24,470 nucleotides of DNA from contig JBOZIK010000001.1 in assembly GCA_051453625.1 (NCBI GenBank), positions 203,532,592 through 203,557,061 of the forward strand. Reading direction: 5' to 3'. The notes under the pieces were generated by a model. The model worked only from the letters and a program-made list of their open reading frames with translations, did not search any database and was not told the DNA's origin. Shown piece after piece: positions 20,701 to 24,470 of this stretch (within the stretch, counting starts at the first letter, position 1; each line of letters opens with the position of its first letter). The stretch is from Welwitschia mirabilis. Its lineage: Eukaryota; Gnetophyta; Gnetopsida; Welwitschiales. Position numbers and translations under genes: made by a program.

Positions 20701-22024
20701 CTTCAAGATTGTATTTTATTTGACAATAGTTTCATTTTTCTAAAGAATTCTTGATAAAATTTAATTATGCTTTCATCCTTTTCCTTATCATCTTCCACAT
20801 TTTCTTTCATTAATGTTGTTTCATCCTCTTTAAAATTAGTGAACCAATCCTCTTCCTTATTGCTATATTCTTTAGCTACATTTGGTAAAACATTTTTCAG
20901 ATCTAAATTATGAATGTAAGATAAATATAATTCAAAAAAATTATTTACCTTTATGATAAGGACCATATTAGGAGAATTAAAATCCATAAGAGATAGTCTC
21001 TTTCTATCATGGAATTCTTTCTTTTTAGACTCATTACTATTCCAAGTAGCCATGTTACATTTTTATTCCCCTAGGATTTCTTTATTCCTTTTTCATATTA
21101 TTGTTTAGACACTTAACAATCATGTGCCCAAATCATTTGTAAGCATAGCATTTAGGTTCATTTATATCTAGAGTTTTCCTTAGTATTAAGAAAGATGTGT
21201 TACATTTCTTCTTATTTCTTCATTTCTTACCTGTCAATGTCTTCTTGAATTTTCTAGTAAAAAATGCTAATTATTCATCCATATCAAAATCAAAATTATA
21301 CAAAGTAGAGAAAGAATAATTATCTTTATTAGTACATTTAGAATAATAAATTTTTTTGTAATTGATAGTCATACCTTTACCTTCTAGAGCTTTGTGAATG
21401 TGCTTTAATTTAAATGTTAAGATGTTACTTACTAATTATTTAAGCCTAATATTTTCCATGTCCTTTGTGTTTTTAATTAATAGGACTTTGTTTTCATAAG
21501 CTTTAGCTAGAGATTTCTTAGTGATTTTGCTAGATTTAGGAGGTTTTCTAAACCCCCAAAGACCATTGGTAATATTCATAAAGTTTTTATTAAATTTAAT
21601 AAACATTTTATCATCTTGCATTTGAATTTGCTTAAATCATGGTATGAGCACCTATTATTAATATTCCTAGTATAATTAGCTCTTTTATATGATGTATGTA
21701 AGTAACTCCATATATCTTTAGTAATATAAAAATTTCTTGCATTTTTTTAATCTTCTACATTAAGATCACAGAAAATAGTATTCATGGCCTTCTTGTTAAA
21801 CATAACTTGATCTTTCTATTTATCATCTCATGTACTCTTAGCATGATTACAAAAGTAGTAAATTCATTATTTATTTGAGTCTTCATAAAAGATGATAAGA
21901 ATTATTCCATAACATTCCAATAGTCAAATCTCATATCTTGAATAAGCACTTACATCCTTATATTTCAAAATTCATAATTATTATTGGTGAAGTAAAAACA
22001 ATGTTTGATTTGTTTACCTTCCAT
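20700..22024 (-). pseudogene. Copia Gag remnant with zinc knuckle
   Basis: Gag forms the particle shell and binds the element RNA. The start at 22024 is an ATG about 50 bases after the primer binding site. Codons 2-26 include FYFTNNNYEF, a stop in place of Trp, and NIRM, the classic N-terminal block of copia Gag; RFDYWNVMEE-like residues follow. Around 21620-21436 come NGLWGFRKPP, KITKKSLAKAYENK and NTKDMENIRLK. At about 21300-21210 DE, a stop, LAFFTRKFKK appears. The knuckle at 21163-21115 reads CYAY, K, stop, FGHMIVKC: a C-x2-C-x4-H-x4-C box with its second Cys as Tyr. ATWNSNESKKKE (from 21053) begins the acidic tail. At least six stops are present. Confidence 0.88.
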
Positions 22025-22075
22025 GATGTTTACTCTCTTAAGAAATTAAATACTCACAAAAATACCTATCCAAAA

Positions 22076-22089
22076 GACCTAATATTAAT
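22076..22089 (-). other. Decayed primer binding site of the copia element
   Basis: The minus strand after the LTR end TATAACA reads ATTAATATTAGGTC, a worn form of the ATTGGTATCAGAGC site for initiator tRNA-Met. The G-to-A and C-to-T changes again dominate. It lies 50 bases before the Gag start, as in related elements. Confidence 0.6.
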
Positions 22090-23100
22090 TGTTATAACTG
22101 GTATCTTATAGGAGAGTGGTGAATAGAATAGCTTAGGTACCTTTTACAATTTGATAAATTAACAATTTGCTTGCATAATATACACTATTAATCTATTATT
22201 CGATTTCAAAATTCAATTTAGTTAAGAAAATAACTTAAATAATTGACTACATATATAATGACATAAGCTCATGAAGTTAACTTAAATAGATAAAGTAATA
22301 TTCACAAGAAGATAGAAAACAAGATTATTTTCCTTTATTTTCAATGCAATCTTTAACTACACATCAATGAGACTTTACAGTTTATTTTCTCACAATTCTT
22401 AATGTTTATTTTAAGATAAATACTTAGTTTAATATTACAATTAATTAATAAGATATATGAAAAGGATAATTATATAATCTAGTGAGAACAATGACAACTA
22501 AAGTATTATGTAAATGTGACAAAATGTGTGAAATCATATAATAGCCAAATACACATAGAAGAATGTTTATAGTAATTGTAAGGAATAAATATCCAAAAAA
22601 TAATTATTATTACACTTCAGAATGGGTAGTTAACTTTTCTATATGAAGTTTCAATGGTTTTTAATAGTTCATAATGGCTATTTTTCCATTATTCGTTAGT
22701 ATAATGATCAAACCCTTTAAAGTGGTAGTTAACTCCTCATCTTATGTTGGCCTTCTAAGATAAGATCAAAGCCGGGTGATCAACCTTAGATCTAAAGATA
22801 ATTAACCACAAGTATCACATTTTCATATTCTTCATAGGTGTTTGACCCCTTCAATTAGTTAATCAACTTACACACTTATCTTCTTAGCATAAGTAATCAA
22901 CCCGTTATTGCCTTAGTAAATTTTGAGAAAGCATCATGTGATCAACTCCTAGAGAATGCTAGTTAATCATATAAAAATTTTATTCTAGCTTAATTATCCT
23001 TTAAGTCCTAATTGACTTATTTCTTAGTTTGACTTCATTAAGATTTACATGTAATCCAACTCATGCTTTAGATTAGTTCCAATAATATCTTGCCATATTC
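22090..23100 (-). mobile_element. 5' LTR of the copia element (right edge not determined)
   Basis: The LTR ends at 22090 (TG on the plus strand, CA on the minus strand) next to the primer binding site. In minus-strand sense its end has ATTCACCACTCTCCTATAAG, a worn form of the pyrimidine-rich CACCCCCCTCT stretch common just before the end of such LTRs. A cluster of GTTGATCAAC-like motifs at 22626-22972 occupies its middle. The upstream TG start cannot be placed by eye and may lie beyond 23100 or in the gap. No second copy of this LTR occurs in the window. Confidence 0.6.
22626..22972. repeat. Dispersed array of palindrome-like motifs related to GTTGATCAAC
   Basis: At least nine imperfect copies occur at about 22628, 22705, 22727, 22776, 22797, 22856, 22890, 22938 and 22961. 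Forms include GTGATCAACC, GTGATCAACTCC, AGTAATCAACCC and AGTTAATCA. Spacing is irregular (20-80 bases), so this is not a simple tandem repeat. The cluster is more GC-rich than its flanks. Confidence 0.65.
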
Positions 23101-23601
23101 CATATTTTATAAATCTTATTTACTTAAATATTAAGTATATTAGACTTTTAGTTAATGATTAATTATCCTTATTTAAGTTCCTTATCAAATAAAATGTCAT
23201 TTTAAACTTAGCCTTAACTTGTAATCTTTATAATTTACCATGAAAGTGATAAAAATTATGTTAAAATTTTTTATGAGAAAATCTATCCAAACATTTAAAA
23301 TTACATAATTCCTTTATGTGAGAAATTAAAATCACATGATAAAACTAATAAATTGGAATTTTCAGAAGGACACACTAATATATTTTACATCTAAATGTGA
23401 TATGTATACTATATTATGAATAAATATTTTTTTCATTGTGTTATGTGATTGATATATTTTATGCATTTTGAAATAAATGAGCATTTGAATAAGTAGATGC
23501 ACCCTTTCCTAAACCAAGAATAATAAATAAGTAGATTTACTCTACCATGACTTTTATGTTTTTGAGATGTGTAAGAACACTTGGTTGATAGCCTATTTAT
23601 T
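23101..23601. other. No feature recognised
   Basis: AT-rich sequence between the copia LTR body and the large gap. It may still be LTR, but no edge, motif or open frame supports this. Confidence 0.3.
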
Positions 23602-24138
23602 NNNNNNNNNNNNNNNNNNNNNNNNNNNNNNNNNNNNNNNNNNNNNNNNNNNNNNNNNNNNNNNNNNNNNNNNNNNNNNNNNNNNNNNNNNNNNNNNNNN
23701 NNNNNNNNNNNNNNNNNNNNNNNNNNNNNNNNNNNNNNNNNNNNNNNNNNNNNNNNNNNNNNNNNNNNNNNNNNNNNNNNNNNNNNNNNNNNNNNNNNNN
23801 NNNNNNNNNNNNNNNNNNNNNNNNNNNNNNNNNNNNNNNNNNNNNNNNNNNNNNNNNNNNNNNNNNNNNNNNNNNNNNNNNNNNNNNNNNNNNNNNNNNN
23901 NNNNNNNNNNNNNNNNNNNNNNNNNNNNNNNNNNNNNNNNNNNNNNNNNNNNNNNNNNNNNNNNNNNNNNNNNNNNNNNNNNNNNNNNNNNNNNNNNNNN
24001 NNNNNNNNNNNNNNNNNNNNNNNNNNNNNNNNNNNNNNNNNNNNNNNNNNNNNNNNNNNNNNNNNNNNNNNNNNNNNNNNNNNNNNNNNNNNNNNNNNNN
24101 NNNNNNNNNNNNNNNNNNNNNNNNNNNNNNNNNNNNNN
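23602..24138. other. Assembly gap, 537 N
   Basis: Undetermined bases. Apparent long open frames here are produced by the Ns and have no coding support. Confidence 1.
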
Positions 24139-24470
24139 CTTGTAGCTTATAATATAGCTTAAGATCTTGGATCTAAGGAACTCTTGATCATGGATCTTCA
24201 TCATCTACAGCTATCAAGGTCTTACTAATCTTTTCAAGTAAGCTCTTTACTCTTATTGTCCATATGATCTCCTTTCTCTTTTGGAATGATGTGATATTTT
24301 GTTATTAAATTATTTATGGCTTTTGTCCAATTATGTTACAAAAAAATCCCCTACCATTGGCATCCACCAAAATATTATAGTGAGATATAAGGAGGTCTCT
24401 TGTGCTTGGTGATGGTGTATTATTAATGGATGATTATAGCCAAGTGACTAAGGGGTTTATTTAAAAAAAA
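24139..24470. other. No feature recognised
   Basis: A short terminal stretch, slightly richer in G and C than the rest. All frames are broken and no repeat shared with the rest of the window was found. Confidence 0.3.

Larger units (their letters stand above)
13870..22089 (-). mobile_element. Decayed Ty1/copia retrotransposon (SIRE/Maximus-like), internal region
   Basis: In minus-strand order the segment holds a primer binding site, Gag, protease, GAG-pre-integrase, integrase, reverse transcriptase and RNase H, the order that defines Ty1/copia. Gag has a long C-terminal extension before the protease, typical of the SIRE/Maximus group. Without the ~3.5-kb inserted block (about 16140-19640) the length is about 4.7 kb, normal for copia. 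Stops often fall where relatives have Trp, Gln or Arg, and frameshifts occur in reverse transcriptase. The 3' end, including the 3' LTR, is missing on the left. The clade name is from remembered sequence features, not from a tree. Confidence 0.9.

Noticed and set aside
23567-24204. Long open frames on both strands across the gap
   Set aside because: They consist almost entirely of undetermined bases.

Overview
The window looks like a piece of intergenic DNA from a flowering plant, made almost entirely of old, decayed transposable elements. The evidence is a plant-type Ty1/copia retrotransposon with several recognisable domains, long terminal repeats (LTRs) of the Ty3/gypsy style, tRNA-iMet-type primer binding sites, and two tRNA-like SINE promoters. 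The base composition is very AT-rich and CpG is strikingly scarce (I see none between 13721 and 15939). I find no intact host gene, no structural RNA gene and no functional transposon gene. The species cannot be named from this sequence.

Layout, left to right. 1-1935: inner part of a minus-strand gypsy-like element, with one gag-tail remnant (1023-1234). 1936-5599: its decayed primer binding site and a probable long LTR, which contains a SINE-like tRNA promoter, a TATA box and a nine-unit ~30-bp repeat array. 5600-7192: no recognisable content. 7193-13686: a pair of related ~1.6-kb LTRs (7206-8798 and 12093-13686) around a 3.3-kb interior without a recognisable polymerase. Each LTR carries a 16-bp array, a 13-bp array and a conserved TATA box, all consistent with minus-strand transcription. 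13687-13870: a short junction.

From about 13870 to 22089 lies a minus-strand copia element of the SIRE/Maximus-like type. Read right to left it has a decayed primer binding site, gag with zinc-knuckle remnants, the protease Asp-Ser-Gly site, the GAG-pre-integrase HxxLGH motif, integrase, reverse transcriptase and RNase H. The element is full of stops and frameshifts, and catalytic residues of integrase and reverse transcriptase are replaced. About 3.5 kb of unidentified DNA (roughly 16140-19640), including a second SINE-like promoter, splits the pre-integrase domain. The 5' LTR starts at 22090 and runs right; it carries about nine copies of a motif related to the palindrome GTTGATCAAC. Gaps lie at 10315-10319 and 23602-24138, and the last 332 bases are unassigned.

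The parts do not work together as a pathway. They record repeated insertion and long mutational decay, probably under cytosine methylation. Domain assignments rest on motif recognition by eye. Element boundaries outside the copia body are inferred from TG/CA ends, primer binding sites and purine tracts, and are less certain.
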